Source: a virus
Strand: one strand, 5' to 3'
Length of the DNA: 54,085 bases
IMG/VR virus record: IMGVR_UViG_3300039037_000056
Location: 1 to 54,085 of that record
The notes under the pieces were generated by a model, which had not been told where the DNA came from, searched no databases, and saw only the letters and a list, made by a program, of their open reading frames with translations. Below are positions 33,184 through 39,220 of this stretch, one piece after another. Both the position numbers and the translations under genes were made by a program. Every line of letters begins with the position of its first letter. Position 1 is the stretch's first letter.

Positions 33184-33309
33184 TCAGAAATCGTAGTCGG
33201 AGTTGATGTATTCTTCTACATCAAACTTTTCGTCTTGCATCTCCGGAATGTCATAGATTTCATCAGAGGTCTCCATGAGGTCGCGGAGGATCAGGTCTTC
33301 GTGGTTCAT
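33184..33309 (-). CDS. Acidic mini protein, 41 aa
   Basis: ATG 33309 is directly preceded by the cassette leader TTCAGTTCAATCAAACCA and a TATACT -10 at 33331-33336, as in the 25-29 kb island. Begins MNHEDLILRDLMETSDEIYD and ends DVEEYINSDYDF. Very acidic; function unknown. Confidence 0.6.
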   Translation of the reverse strand: MNHEDLILRDLMETSDEIYDIPEMQDEKFDVEEYINSDYDF

Positions 33310-33336
33310 TGGTTTGATTGAACTGAACTTAGTATA
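33310..33336 (-). promoter_or_regulatory. Cassette-type promoter/leader 10
   Basis: TATACT (33331-33336) and leader TTCAGTTCAATCAAACCA before ATG 33309 (22 nt). A copy of the island leader located about 4.4 kb away from the main array. Confidence 0.55.
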
Positions 33337-33340
33337 AGGG

Positions 33341-33508
33341 TCAGGCATGACCGATGTGGAGCATACGGTGCAGTTCTTCAACTGTCACACCCAGCTCCTG
33401 GGATGCTTCTTCATCCCACCTACGATTGTTCGCTTCACACTGCTGGATAAACATGGGATCTTCGCACATGCCTTCCACCAGTTCTTCAAAGGTCAGAGAA
33501 TCATTCAT
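33341..33508 (-). CDS. Hypothetical acidic protein, 55 aa
   Basis: ATG 33508 overlaps the stop of the 93-aa gene (TGATG). Begins MNDSLTFEELVEGMCEDPMF and continues IQQCEANNRRWDEEASQELG, VTVEELHRML. Helical, acidic, two Cys. Likely translationally coupled. Confidence 0.65.
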   Translation of the reverse strand: MNDSLTFEELVEGMCEDPMFIQQCEANNRRWDEEASQELGVTVEELHRMLHIGHA

Positions 33509-33789
33509 CAGACTAGCTCCTGCTGTTGTTGCATAAGTTGTTCTTCCGTGACTTCATCCACACACTCTTGAATCAGAGTGTAGATGTAGTCAATGTTACC
33601 AACCTCATCAAAGATGCGTTCAATGACTTCAGGGTCTTCAACATTGTTTTCATAATCAATCTCACCATCTTCATCCTTCAAATGACAATCGTGCTTGGTG
33701 TAAATCCATGCACCACAGTGTGCATCTTCACCCTGTTCTTCAATCAAACGATTGACACGTTGCTGAAGTTCTTTGAGTGTGTAGTTCAT
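33508..33789 (-). CDS. Hypothetical acidic protein, 93 aa
   Basis: Begins MNYTLKELQQRVNRLIEEQG, then EDAHCGAWIYTKHDCHLKDE and DYENNVEDPEVIERIFDEVG. N-terminal helix, a small Cys/His-containing strand region, acidic helices and a Gln-rich tail (EEQLMQQQQELV). The pattern L..LQ..V..LI...GEDA..GAWI looks like a conserved phage family, function unknown. Confidence 0.72.
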   Translation of the reverse strand: MNYTLKELQQRVNRLIEEQGEDAHCGAWIYTKHDCHLKDEDGEIDYENNVEDPEVIERIFDEVGNIDYIYTLIQECVDEVTEEQLMQQQQELV

Positions 33790-33986
33790 TTGGAAACCTC
33801 AAATGTGGGAATGACGTTGATCTCAATCCAGTTAGGATACTTTTCCATCGCCCACTTCTCCAATTTGGTGTTGTGGGATTTGATGCCCTTCTGGGTTTTG
33901 GGTCTGGTAGGCATGGTCCGGAAGACTGACAGGGTTCCCTCGTCAGTCCTCACAGATACCAGATACTCGGCGGTGGTGGTGTTCAT
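33786..33986 (-). CDS. Hypothetical protein, 66 aa
   Basis: Begins MNTTTAEYLVSVRTDEGTLS with VFRTMPTRPKTQKGIKSHNT and W.EINVIPTFEVSK at the C-terminus. Beta-rich ends with a basic middle. Overlaps both neighbours (ATGA and TGATG). Confidence 0.7.
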   Translation of the reverse strand: MNTTTAEYLVSVRTDEGTLSVFRTMPTRPKTQKGIKSHNTKLEKWAMEKYPNWIEINVIPTFEVSK

Positions 33987-34153
33987 CAGAAGATGTTGGT
34001 CCAGCGTTCGTGTTGGATGGCGCTGATGCGTCCTTCCTTCAATAGGTTATCACAGACTTCGCAGAAGACTGCAAACTTTTCGGTGCGGGTGAGTTCGTAT
34101 TCTTGGGCGGCTTCGCAAGAACCGATGATTTTGAGAACGTTTGCTTTAAGCAT
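33986..34153 (-). CDS. Hypothetical protein, 55 aa, first gene of the 34.2 kb operon
   Basis: ATG 34153, preceded by AACCAACCCCC and a palindrome/-10 element (34171-34187). Begins MLKANVLKIIGSCEAAQEYE and continues LTRTEKFAVFCEVCDNLLKE, GRISAIQHERWTNIF. Helical with three Cys. Being first after the duplicated operator makes it a candidate control gene, by context only. Confidence 0.68.
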   Translation of the reverse strand: MLKANVLKIIGSCEAAQEYELTRTEKFAVFCEVCDNLLKEGRISAIQHERWTNIF

Positions 34154-34170
34154 GGGGGTTGGTTCCCTTG

Positions 34171-34187
34171 ATTACTCTGTAATCATA
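34171..34187 (-). promoter_or_regulatory. Palindromic operator/promoter, copy B
   Basis: The palindrome ATTAC-TCT-GTAAT (34171-34183) overlaps -10 TATGAT (34182-34187), 29 nt before ATG 34153. The string CTTGATTACTCTGTAAT followed by C/T-ATA is shared with the restriction gene promoter at 35875-35891. It overlaps the last codon of the methyltransferase. Confidence 0.65.
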
Positions 34188-35256
34188 CAGTCTCCAGGGC
34201 AACCTCCAATGGGTTGTGTGCCAGTTCTTTGACTGTCACAGGCAAATTTTCCCAAATAATCTTTTCTATAAGATCAAAGCGAAGATTGAGTGCTCCATTG
34301 GTAGACTTGAATGAAGATTCCTCCCAATCAATACTCTTCATCACAGAATCCATGACTTTCTTGTCAATCAGTGAGACGATTCCATATCCACGGCGATGTG
34401 GAAGTTCCTCAAAGTCATACTTGACTTCCATCTCACTGAAACATGTGGACGGAAGATAATAATCACACGAATTTAGGTGTTTCTTGTTGCGTGTGCTGCC
34501 TGGTGTGCCTCCGTCGCTCAGACTATAGATTTTGATGATCTTAGACAGATCAATGGCATCTTCCTCTACTTTGTGATTCTTAGACCACACTTGAAAGACA
34601 CAATTAACTTCAACATCTTTGCCACCTGGGTAGTAAAATGCAGAGTCAACAACCTCACTATGAATGAGATTCATGCCCTTCACACGTCCTTTACAACTAC
34701 CTTTGCCATTACTATCAAACAACTGTGGCAGCACAAAGCATACAAAGTCAGAAAACTCTGCTGCATGATTGATAAACTTAAGTGCAAGATGTCCTCGCAA
34801 TCCAAACGGTGGATTACCCACAATGATGCTCTTCTCAACATCAGGTTGCCACTGCAAAAAGTCTGCCTGTGTGACACCTTCGCATTGTGGTTCAATATCA
34901 ACACCGATAGAACCTTCAGGCATCAGGTGATAGAAACTACCGTCACCTGCTGATGGTTCAATGAAAGTATATCCATCCAGACTCTCATACTGTGAGATTA
35001 CTTCCAATGCTTTCTGATAACAATACTCAGCAGTCTTCTTGTTAGTGAAGAACTGATCTTTCTCTTTATCACTATACTTACTATAATCAACTTCAATCTC
35101 TGCAATACGGCAAAGATCAAAGTAATACTGATGCGGAACCTCTTTCTTTTCCAACCACCGTTTCACTGTGCCTCGGTGCAGATACAATCCATCACAAATA
35201 GTTTTCATACCATACTTCTGATAGATTGGATAAAAGAAGTCGTAGATGTTATTCAT
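34183..35256 (-). CDS. N6-adenine-type DNA methyltransferase with N-terminal HTH, 357 aa
   Basis: Residues about 17-55 (MKTICDGLYLHRGTVKRWLE, then PHQYYFDLCRIAEIE) read as a helix-turn-helix. Motif I is FIEPSAGDGSF (98-108); motif IV is NPPFG (148-152), diagnostic of adenine-N6 methyltransferases. These are followed by FVCFVLPQLF and a C-terminal recognition-like region. It overlaps the upstream nuclease gene by ATGA. An HTH fused to a methyltransferase is known from regulators of their own R-M promoters such as M.SsoII and M.EcoRII (cytosine enzymes), so autoregulation is plausible here. Confidence 0.78.
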   Translation of the reverse strand: MNNIYDFFYPIYQKYGMKTICDGLYLHRGTVKRWLEKKEVPHQYYFDLCRIAEIEVDYSKYSDKEKDQFFTNKKTAEYCYQKALEVISQYESLDGYTFIEPSAGDGSFYHLMPEGSIGVDIEPQCEGVTQADFLQWQPDVEKSIIVGNPPFGLRGHLALKFINHAAEFSDFVCFVLPQLFDSNGKGSCKGRVKGMNLIHSEVVDSAFYYPGGKDVEVNCVFQVWSKNHKVEEDAIDLSKIIKIYSLSDGGTPGSTRNKKHLNSCDYYLPSTCFSEMEVKYDFEELPHRRGYGIVSLIDKKVMDSVMKSIDWEESSFKSTNGALNLRFDLIEKIIWENLPVTVKELAHNPLEVALETV

Positions 35257-35861
35257 GACAGTTTTTTCAGGAGGAAGAGTGCCAGTTCTTCTGGATGGGT
35301 AGAATTAAAATCATACTCGAAAGTGACTCCTGCGTCAATACCCTTGCGGATAGACTTCATGCTAAAATCCACCTTTGCCTTCCCCTCTTCATTCTTGCGC
35401 TGGTGTGCCTTCTTACCGAAAATAGAAAGGTCCATGGTATTGTCCTTCACCACCATGTCATAATCGACAACGGTGATAAACATCACATCATTGCGATCAT
35501 AATCAAGGAAGACCAACTTATCCCACTTGTTGTCTGAGAAATATACATTTTCATGCTGCCATCCAATCGGTCTGCCGTTAGAAACCGTGCGCCCAGAGGT
35601 CTTTACTTCAACGCGAACTTTCTTACCGTTGTGGAGATACCAGAACAGATCATAGACACCATCATCATTAGAGGTGTTAGAATCTTCATCCCATTGAACT
35701 GGAATATCAGTGTAATCCTTGACGAACTTGTAGAGAAGTTCTTCACCATACTTACCCTTGTAATCAGTAGAGAAGTTTGTTACCTTCTCAAACAAAGAAC
35801 CAGACCAGTATGATGCCTGTTCTTGGTAACTCTCCATCAGTTCGATGGCGATGCCCCTCAT
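35253..35861 (-). CDS. Putative type II restriction endonuclease (PD-(D/E)xK), 202 aa
   Basis: ATG 35861 is chosen because it follows the promoter at 35886-35891; the longer frame to 35948 runs through the promoter. Begins MRGIAIELMESYQEQASYWS. The segment DGVYDLFWYLHNGKKVRVEV, then KTSGRT, matches the D...ExK core, with Asp71, Glu85 and Lys87 and a possible upstream Glu (E40/E41). Translational overlap with an adenine methyltransferase strongly supports a restriction-modification role. A phage Holliday or repair nuclease is the alternative. Confidence 0.7.
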   Translation of the reverse strand: MRGIAIELMESYQEQASYWSGSLFEKVTNFSTDYKGKYGEELLYKFVKDYTDIPVQWDEDSNTSNDDGVYDLFWYLHNGKKVRVEVKTSGRTVSNGRPIGWQHENVYFSDNKWDKLVFLDYDRNDVMFITVVDYDMVVKDNTMDLSIFGKKAHQRKNEEGKAKVDFSMKSIRKGIDAGVTFEYDFNSTHPEELALFLLKKLS

Positions 35862-35874
35862 TGGAAACCTCTTG

Positions 35875-35891
35875 ATTACTCTGTAATTATA
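35875..35891 (-). promoter_or_regulatory. Palindromic operator/promoter of the R-M pair, copy A
   Basis: ATTAC-TCT-GTAAT (35875-35887) overlaps -10 TATAAT (35886-35891), 25 nt before ATG 35861. A binding protein here would block polymerase. Sequence and position match copy B at 34171-34187. Confidence 0.68.
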
Positions 35892-36369
35892 GGGAACCGC
35901 AGAGACGATTCGGGAACCCAGTGGACGGTTCTTCAACTGGCACACCAAATGTGTCAGTCAACCACCAGTTGTATAGTCTCTCTTCTTCTTCCCGTGCCTC
36001 AACCTCATGTGGTTGATACCAATAGTCCCAATTTTCTACTGGTGTTTTACAATAACACAATTTTCCATAACGATGGCGCAGAGAACCACGGATCCACTGC
36101 GCCATGTGCGTCAGTTCATGCAAAAGAGTCTGAATATACAACTCCTTTGTCATGTAGGTGTCAAGTTCAATCAAAAAGTCACGGGGGCGATAAGGATCTG
36201 CCCATGATGCAACATCACAATATCCACGAACAAGTTCTTCTTTCAAATCACGGTGCTCAATTTGCACTTCAATTTTGTGACGTGGAAAGAAGTTATTCAG
36301 AAACCAGGAGGTAACATCCTCACAGAGTTCTTGAGAATAACCGTATCCAGAATGAGTGATGAAAGACAT
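35887..36369 (-). CDS. SprT-like zinc metallopeptidase, 160 aa
   Basis: Begins MSFITHSGYGYSQELCEDVT. The helix YIQTLLHELTHMAQWIRG carries HExxH at 84-88, and a third ligand is plausible in YQPHEVEAREEE (His121/Glu125). This is the SprT-like layout; relatives of the family act on DNA-protein crosslinks, though the phage substrate is unknown. The stop lies in the R-M promoter. An alternative overlapping 44-aa ORF covers its first 24 codons. Confidence 0.75.
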   Translation of the reverse strand: MSFITHSGYGYSQELCEDVTSWFLNNFFPRHKIEVQIEHRDLKEELVRGYCDVASWADPYRPRDFLIELDTYMTKELYIQTLLHELTHMAQWIRGSLRHRYGKLCYCKTPVENWDYWYQPHEVEAREEEERLYNWWLTDTFGVPVEEPSTGFPNRLCGSL

Positions 36370-36431
36370 GTGCCCCAGTGCATTAACCAGACGAATGAAC
36401 CAACAAAGATGAGTTTTTCCTTAGGTGTCAT
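36297..36431 (-). CDS. Possible mini membrane protein, 44 aa
   Basis: ATG 36431 overlaps the stop of the 31-aa ORF (TGATG). Begins MTPKEKLIFVGSFVWLMHWG and continues with a hydrophobic CLSSLILDTVIL. The 3' half overlaps the start of the SprT-like gene in another frame. Coupling and hydrophobicity support it but the overlap makes it uncertain. Confidence 0.4.
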   Translation of the reverse strand: MTPKEKLIFVGSFVWLMHWGTCLSSLILDTVILKNSVRMLPPGF

Positions 36432-36526
36432 CAACCTCCAGCAGCAAAAGTCCAAAGAATAAGAACAGACATCAACATTGCTGGCATCAAAAGTAATACC
36501 AGCATTTGAAGATCAGGAATTGTCAT
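36431..36526 (-). CDS. Mini membrane peptide, 31 aa
   Basis: ATG 36526 overlaps the stop of the 58-aa gene (ATGA). Nearly the whole product is one transmembrane helix (MTIPDLQMLVLLLMPAMLMS, then VLILWTF). Translational coupling on both sides supports it. Confidence 0.5.
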   Translation of the reverse strand: MTIPDLQMLVLLLMPAMLMSVLILWTFAAGG

Positions 36527-36699
36527 CGGAAATAGTAAACAAACCCAGGGAAAGTCATCAATCCAAGTAGAGCACCAAAAGCAATCGGTGCTGGTGCCAT
36601 TGACACCATGTAAATAACTCCTGCAAAGAATGGAACTACAAGTCCTACGGCAAGAGAATACTTTGCCGCTTTCAGAAGTTGTCGTTTTGTGAAAGTCAT
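36523..36699 (-). CDS. Small two-helix membrane protein, 58 aa
   Basis: ATG 36699 follows the upstream stop by 2 nt. After a basic start (MTFTKRQLLKAAK) there are two hydrophobic segments, SLAVGLVVPFFAGVIYMVSM and PIAFGALLGLMTFPGFVYYF, joined by a short Pro/Ala turn. Typical of phage inner-membrane mini proteins; a holin-like role is possible but not shown. Confidence 0.65.
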   Translation of the reverse strand: MTFTKRQLLKAAKYSLAVGLVVPFFAGVIYMVSMAPAPIAFGALLGLMTFPGFVYYFR

Positions 36700-36701
36700 A
36701 A

Positions 36702-37079
36702 TCAGCGAAGATAGAGATAACCACCTGCCCAGTCAGCACGGGAGAAGCACTCCTCGCGACTGGAGATGATGTTCAGATTATACCGTGCAATCTTGGCAGG
36801 TGCCTTGTAAGATGCGGGTTTGAAGACTTCACCAGTCTTCTTGTTGATGAAGGCATGGCAGGATCGTGAACCGTTGTCGCCATACACTTCCCAGATCTTG
36901 TGGTACTTCCGACCGGAAGAATCCACTTCAAACTCCATGTTGCTGGAGCTGTTAGGGTGACGACGCTGAAAGTCCTCTAGCAAGTGATCGCAGAGTTCCC
37001 AGCAATACTTGGTGATGTTCAGTTCAATGGTGTTCCGTGCATCCTGCTGGGCGACGAAATCAGCGAACTCGGTAGTCAT
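36702..37079 (-). CDS. Conserved cyanophage hypothetical protein, 125 aa
   Basis: Begins MTTEFADFVAQQDARNTIEL with a helical N-terminal half, then EVDSSGRKYHKIWEVYGDNG and SCHAFINKKTGEVFKPASYK. The G-R-K-Y.KI...G..S..AFI..KTG.V.K.ASW/Y-K-APAK.ARYN pattern is a recurrent T4-like phage family of unknown function. Promoter/hairpin upstream at 37080-37126. Confidence 0.8.
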   Translation of the reverse strand: MTTEFADFVAQQDARNTIELNITKYCWELCDHLLEDFQRRHPNSSSNMEFEVDSSGRKYHKIWEVYGDNGSRSCHAFINKKTGEVFKPASYKAPAKIARYNLNIISSREECFSRADWAGGYLYLR

Positions 37080-37126
37080 GGTGTCAACCTGTGAATGAAC
37101 TTATTGTAGAGGCACACAGGTGCCTC
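37080..37126 (-). promoter_or_regulatory. Hairpin plus promoter, cassette-like
   Basis: Stem GAGGCAC/GTGCCTC (37109-37126) directly precedes -10 TACAAT (37103-37108), 24 nt from ATG 37079. Architecture matches the 25-27 kb cassettes although the leader sequence itself differs (GTTCATTCACAGGTTGACACC). Confidence 0.5.
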
Positions 37127-37146
37127 TCAGAGGGTCTGTGTGCCAG

Positions 37147-37419
37147 TTATGCAACTGTCCTAACAGTGCTTGACCATTTGGAAGCATTGGGTTCAAGATT
37201 AGGCATCAGATACCCAATCTCAGTTCCATACTTCTCTTCCCATGCAGTACATGCACTCCTAATGAAACTAGCATGTGCCTGCCCAAAAGTATGATTAGGG
37301 AACAAATGATGAATTAGATCTTTGTATCCATGAGGCATGTTTCTATACCCAAGTTCCCACCAAATAGAGAGAACATTTAGGACTTGATCAAAAACAATTT
37401 GACGATTGAGTTTTTTCAT
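37147..37419 (-). CDS. Hypothetical protein, 90 aa
   Basis: ATG 37419 lies directly after the previous stop (TGACATG). Begins MKKLNRQIVFDQVLNVLSIW, then WELGYRNMPHGYKDLIHHLF and IRSACTAWEEKYGTEIGYLM. Helical, aromatic. The stop TAA is inside the GTTGCATAACTGGCACAC motif found at several gene ends. Confidence 0.68.
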   Translation of the reverse strand: MKKLNRQIVFDQVLNVLSIWWELGYRNMPHGYKDLIHHLFPNHTFGQAHASFIRSACTAWEEKYGTEIGYLMPNLEPNASKWSSTVRTVA

Positions 37420-37420
37420 G

Positions 37421-37846
37421 TCAGTCCATGAAGATGTCATCAGTTACAGAACCCTTAGGAATTTCCTCACCATACACTTCGTCATCCATCATGCGAGTGT
37501 TGTAGCACTTCCATCCAGCATCTGTGAAGATGTAAGCAAACTCCTCACAGTCATCCAGAAAATCAATGAAACTATCATCAACACGCGGTTTATTCCGCTC
37601 AAGGGATTCTCCACGGGAAGTGTAGTACAAAGGACCAACTTCGGGCAGAGTTTCATTCTTCCAACCACAGTTAGTGTGGAGAGCGGAGATGTTACCACCA
37701 TCAATCAGGTCAGCAACCTTTTCGGCGGTGTTGTAGTGATCGCGCAGCACGCGACCATTGAAGGCAGGATAACCATCGTAGTGGCAGTAGACTGACAGGA
37801 TGCTGTTGTCTTTGAGTTGGATGCCGATGCGAGAGCGAGTTGCCAT
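37421..37846 (-). CDS. Conserved phage protein of the MATRSRIGI family, 141 aa
   Basis: Begins MATRSRIGIQLKDNSILSVY, followed by CHYDGYPAFNGRVLRDHYNT and KVADLIDGGNISALHTNCGW. This R.RIG......SIYCH.DGYP..G..L..HY...KV..LI..G..S pattern is widespread in phages, function unknown. The ATG lacks a Shine-Dalgarno sequence and sits 12 nt after a terminator-like structure (37858-37902), so expression may depend on read-through. Confidence 0.85.
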   Translation of the reverse strand: MATRSRIGIQLKDNSILSVYCHYDGYPAFNGRVLRDHYNTAEKVADLIDGGNISALHTNCGWKNETLPEVGPLYYTSRGESLERNKPRVDDSFIDFLDDCEEFAYIFTDAGWKCYNTRMMDDEVYGEEIPKGSVTDDIFMD

Positions 37847-37857
37847 GATGAAGAAAG

Positions 37858-37902
37858 AAAAAAAAATACTGGGACTTACCGATGCAAGCTAACGTGCCCA
37901 GT
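37858..37902 (-). terminator. Terminator or attenuator just before the 141-aa gene
   Basis: Minus strand ACTGGG-N23-CCCAGT then AT and a nine-T run. The loop has an additional TTA/TAA pairing. It ends 12 nt before the ATG at 37846. Confidence 0.5.
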
Positions 37903-37985
37903 TTATGTGAGAGAGGCGGAGAGCAGTTTGTCGCTCCCTCTTACTGTTTGCCTCTCAGTGTGTTGTCTCGGGTCTCCCCTTGACT
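37858..37985 (-). ncRNA. Structured leader or small RNA, about 125 nt
   Basis: From a weak promoter (TTGACG 38014-38019, GATATT 37991-37996) the transcript contains a hairpin closed by GAGAGGC/GCCTCTC (37911-37917 with 37950-37956) and then a terminator-like ACTGGG/CCCAGT stem (37868-37873 with 37897-37902) followed by nine T. No ORF is inside. It is either an independent sRNA or an attenuator leader for the 141-aa gene. Confidence 0.45.
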
Positions 37986-38000
37986 CTTTTAATATCGCAT

Positions 38001-38026
38001 AAAAAAAGCACCCCGTCAAGGGTGCT
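38001..38026 (-). terminator. Rho-independent terminator after the 51-aa gene
   Basis: AGCACCC-TTGACG-GGGTGCT followed by seven T on the minus strand, a canonical terminator. Directly upstream is the palindrome ACAGTTGAATAACTGT, which contains the stop of the 51-aa gene. Confidence 0.85.
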
Positions 38027-38037
38027 GTGACAGTTAT

Positions 38038-38193
38038 TCAACTGTCCCTGTTTCGGTAGTAAGTGCTCTCACACTTGTAGTAGATTCTTAATTGGATAAA
38101 CTTTGGATCTTTGTATTCGGTTTGTTTTGGTTTACAGTATTGTCTGTTAGGATTGCGATGGATTAAGATGTGATCGTATTTGGATGGACTCAT
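38038..38193 (-). CDS. Basic hypothetical protein, 51 aa
   Basis: ATG 38193 preceded by CAGGTAATTT. Begins MSPSKYDHILIHRNPNRQYC and continues KPKQTEYKDPKFIQLRIYYK. Basic and Tyr-rich with two Cys. A TATAAATT late-type box (38209-38216) lies 16 nt upstream, and a strong terminator follows. Confidence 0.65.
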   Translation of the reverse strand: MSPSKYDHILIHRNPNRQYCKPKQTEYKDPKFIQLRIYYKCESTYYRNRDS

Positions 38194-38208
38194 AAATTAC
38201 CTGAAGGC

Positions 38209-38216
38209 AATTTATA
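38209..38216 (-). promoter_or_regulatory. Late-type promoter box
   Basis: TATAAATT on the minus strand, 16 nt upstream of ATG 38193; one base off the T4 late consensus. Confidence 0.5.
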
Positions 38217-38221
38217 TAGCA

Positions 38222-38455
38222 TCAATCATCGTAAATTAGACACTCAGGTTCGGAAGGATTTTGATCACAGAACAGTTCAAGATACGATGGATCGTGATGA
38301 TCTCCTGCTTCTATTTCCTTCTTATGATTTTCAGCATATTCCTCTAAATCATGCAACTCACCTTCAATATGACGACGCATTTGAGGGGATACTGTAGGAT
38401 CGTGAAGGATCTCTTTATCCTTCGCGATATGTTGTTCTATGCTATCCATTAGCAT
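38222..38455 (-). CDS. cp12: CP12-like Calvin-cycle regulator, 77 aa
   Basis: Starts MLMDSIEQHIAKDKEILHDP (ATG at 38449 is an alternative). The C-terminal segment YLELFCDQNPSEPECLIYDD matches the CP12 GAPDH-binding tail: L-E-x-(F/Y)-C-x8-C-x-x-Y-D-D, with Cys63 and Cys72. The N-terminal Cys pair of plant and cyanobacterial CP12 is absent, as in the cyanophage versions I recall. CP12 binds GAPDH and phosphoribulokinase under oxidising conditions and shuts down the Calvin cycle. In cyanophages this is thought to divert NADPH to nucleotide synthesis. A late-type box lies at 38475-38481. Confidence 0.82.
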   Translation of the reverse strand: MLMDSIEQHIAKDKEILHDPTVSPQMRRHIEGELHDLEEYAENHKKEIEAGDHHDPSYLELFCDQNPSEPECLIYDD

Positions 38456-38474
38456 TTTTGTAATGTGATGTACC

Positions 38475-38481
38475 TATTTAT
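38475..38481 (-). promoter_or_regulatory. T4-type late promoter box upstream of cp12
   Basis: ATAAATA on minus, 20 nt upstream of ATG 38455. Confidence 0.65.
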
Positions 38482-38486
38482 TGTAA

Positions 38487-38672
38487 TCAGTCATCCATAG
38501 GATTGCAAGTGCGCCAATGTTTACCAGCACCCTTAAGTCTTGAAACCAACTCATCCGCGAACGCTTCCATCTTATCGGGGTGAATTTGCTGGATTCCTGC
38601 CTCTTTTACAGCATTTTCAATACTATCAACCTCGTTTTGGTCAAGTTTTCTACCGTTTGATGGAAGTGTCAT
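38487..38672 (-). CDS. Hypothetical protein, 61 aa
   Basis: Begins MTLPSNGRKLDQNEVDSIEN and continues AVKEAGIQQIHPDKMEAFAD, ELVSRLKGAGKHW. Helical. I recall similar short proteins next to cp12 in cyanophages, with no function known. Confidence 0.65.
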   Translation of the reverse strand: MTLPSNGRKLDQNEVDSIENAVKEAGIQQIHPDKMEAFADELVSRLKGAGKHWRTCNPMDD

Positions 38673-38729
38673 AGGGTTTCTGCCTGTACTGATGTATTTT
38701 AGCGTTTCCGCATAAAACTAATTAGATAC

Positions 38730-38900
38730 TTAATCTTTTCTTTGGGATTGGTTTACAGGACTTAATGGTTCAATAGAATCCATTTCATTCCAAATACGTT
38801 CAAATTCAGATGAATCCCATGTCCCATAAGCTTCTGGACTGTACCAGAAGTCTTCCCAATCTCTCGGTGAGTTTGTAACATCTTCAATGTTCTTCTGCAT
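38730..38900 (-). CDS. Hypothetical acidic protein, 56 aa
   Basis: ATG 38900 inside the 3' end of the upstream gene (17-nt overlap). Begins MQKNIEDVTNSPRDWEDFWY and continues SPEAYGTWDSSEFERIWNEM. Trp- and Asp-rich. Unknown. Confidence 0.6.
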   Translation of the reverse strand: MQKNIEDVTNSPRDWEDFWYSPEAYGTWDSSEFERIWNEMDSIEPLSPVNQSQRKD

Positions 38901-39051
38901 TTAGTCCCTCCTTTACTGCTGCCTCAACAAAAGTCTGAATCTCCTTAGATGTCATCCCATTCAAGAAACTCCATGTAGGATCTTCTTTGTCCCATTCAAG
39001 GGTGAATGTACCATCTTCATTTTGATTGACTTTTAGACTATCAGCATCCAT
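38884..39051 (-). CDS. Hypothetical acidic protein, 55 aa
   Basis: Begins MDADSLKVNQNEDGTFTLEW, then DKEDPTWSFLNGMTSKEIQT and FVEAAVKEGL. Strand hairpin followed by a helix. Overlaps both neighbours, and the pattern L.V..N.DGTF.L.WD..DP..SFLN resembles short cyanophage proteins. Confidence 0.65.
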   Translation of the reverse strand: MDADSLKVNQNEDGTFTLEWDKEDPTWSFLNGMTSKEIQTFVEAAVKEGLNAEEH

Positions 39052-39220
39052 CTTTATTGAATTGTTTACGACATTTTTTCACTTCTTTCATCTCATCTTT
39101 AATCATCTGATAAGCATCCTCAGCAGAGATACGTTGAGACAATTCCATGGCGCAGATAACTTCAACACGAGTGCCGAAATGTTTCAGTGCTTCTTCAAAA
39201 CAATTAAGTTCTTCATACAT
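39041..39220 (-). CDS. Hypothetical helical protein, 59 aa
   Basis: ATG 39220 overlaps the stop of the 97-aa gene. Begins MYEELNCFEEALKHFGTRVE and continues VICAMELSQRISAEDAYQMI, KDEMKEVKKC. All-helical; function unknown. Confidence 0.68.
   Translation of the reverse strand: MYEELNCFEEALKHFGTRVEVICAMELSQRISAEDAYQMIKDEMKEVKKCRKQFNKDGC

Noticed and set aside
34477-34953. Plus-strand 158-aa frame opposite the methyltransferase
   Set aside because: Antisense of conserved methyltransferase motifs; no family features and no ribosome-binding site.
35862-35948. Longer start of the restriction nuclease (35948)
   Set aside because: Runs through the -10 and palindrome and overlaps the SprT-like gene; the extra residues look like translated noncoding sequence.
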